Assembly (NCBI GenBank): GCA_029378245.1
Contig: JARKIF010000444.1
Location: 1 to 18,196, forward strand
DNA length: 18,196 nt
Direction of reading: 5' to 3'
Origin: Roridomyces roridus
Lineage: Eukaryota; Basidiomycota; Agaricomycetes; Agaricales; Mycenaceae
Within the stretch, counting starts at the first letter, position 1, and every line of letters starts with the position of its first letter. This document shows positions 17,752 through 18,196 of this stretch, one piece after another. A program made the translations under genes and the position numbers. The notes below the pieces were generated by a model, which ran no database searches, was not told where the DNA came from, and saw only the letters and a list, made by a program, of their open reading frames with translations.

Positions 17752-18196
17752 GCGGCGGTCGGAGGAGAAGGTGCTGCAGGGTGCTGCAAGGGAGGATGAA
17801 AGGGAGGAATGCGGCGCAGAGGGTGAGGAGGGCGGCGGTCAAGGAGTTTGAGGAAACGGTGGTGTCGTAGATACCTTTTTTGGCGTTCAATGGTCAAAGA
17901 TTCCACCGCTCTTGCACTCAGTATCCATAGATATCTTGCCGCTTGCAATACGCTTGGAATTATGTACTCCAGACTCCGGTGCAAGTTGACGAGGTTCTGG
18001 CAGTGGACGCAGCACTGAGGAGTCGAATGATCTCGAGCATTGGGTCGTTTGAACTTACTACTTCAGAGTCCGCGAGAGCGGCGCTGGGAGCTTGCTAGGT
18101 AATTGCTAGGACCTCTCGAGCTGAAGTCGTTGGTACCGGTTATGACTGGCCCGACGGATCAAGACAAAATCTATCCTTCTCGTTTCATCTATCTTC
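17752..18196. other. Downstream intergenic region
   Basis: After the mS45 stop there are G-rich repeats (GGAGG, GAGG) to about 17860 and then ordinary sequence. The open frames on minus here look like shadows of composition. I see no gene, RNA or repeat that I can support. Confidence 0.5.

Noticed and set aside
17748..17984. Minus-strand open frame of 78 codons after mS45
   Set aside because: Pro/His/Arg-rich composition arises from G-rich plus sequence; no start context, intron or homology that I recognise.

Overview
The window looks like nuclear DNA of a filamentous basidiomycete (probably Agaricomycetes). The basis is many 44-56 bp GT-AG introns, a Plavaka-type (CACTA/CMC) transposase with the Tnp2 domain, and a fungal mitochondrial-ribosome gene. 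No rRNA, tRNA or CRISPR array was found.

Bases 1-9903 are mobile DNA. A 7,715 bp Plavaka/CACTA-like element occupies 2189-9903. It has imperfect 33 bp terminal inverted repeats starting C(T/A)CTGTGAA, a perfect 4 bp flanking duplication TGAT, and dense subterminal repeats (GGTTG/CAACC motifs). It carries a plus-strand transposase (5363-8713), a divergent spliced 357-aa accessory gene (3903-5228, minus) and a spliced 210-aa coiled-coil gene (8755-9500, minus). A weaker fourth gene may lie at 2871-3603. A second, nearly identical copy lies head-to-head at 1-2158 and runs off the left edge. Together they form an inverted repeat of more than 4.3 kb around a 30 bp spacer (2159-2188). The arms differ mostly by one-base indels (14 counted, 13 of them between about 545 and 1430).

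Bases 9904-10500 hold a small TIR element (MITE-like, 506 bp). From 10.7 kb on, host-type genes appear: an unrecognised helical protein (10711-11728, plus), a seven-exon alpha/beta hydrolase (11796-13115, minus), an unrecognised multi-exon Ser/Pro-rich membrane-like protein (13564-14755, minus), a degenerate repeat-containing region (14.95-16.2 kb), a C-terminal relic of a fungal sulfotransferase-like gene (16276-16486, minus), and an mS45/Bot1 mitochondrial ribosomal protein gene (16.49-17.75 kb, plus). The last 440 bases hold no gene I can support.

Reading-frame breaks are a recurring theme. The transposase, hydrolase and mS45 genes each need one or more one-base corrections or a nonsense reversal to match their families, whereas the 357-aa and 210-aa transposon genes splice cleanly. 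Because host and mobile genes are both affected, and the two arms differ mainly by one-base indels, consensus error is a serious alternative to gene decay. All functional calls are by eye; no database search was run.
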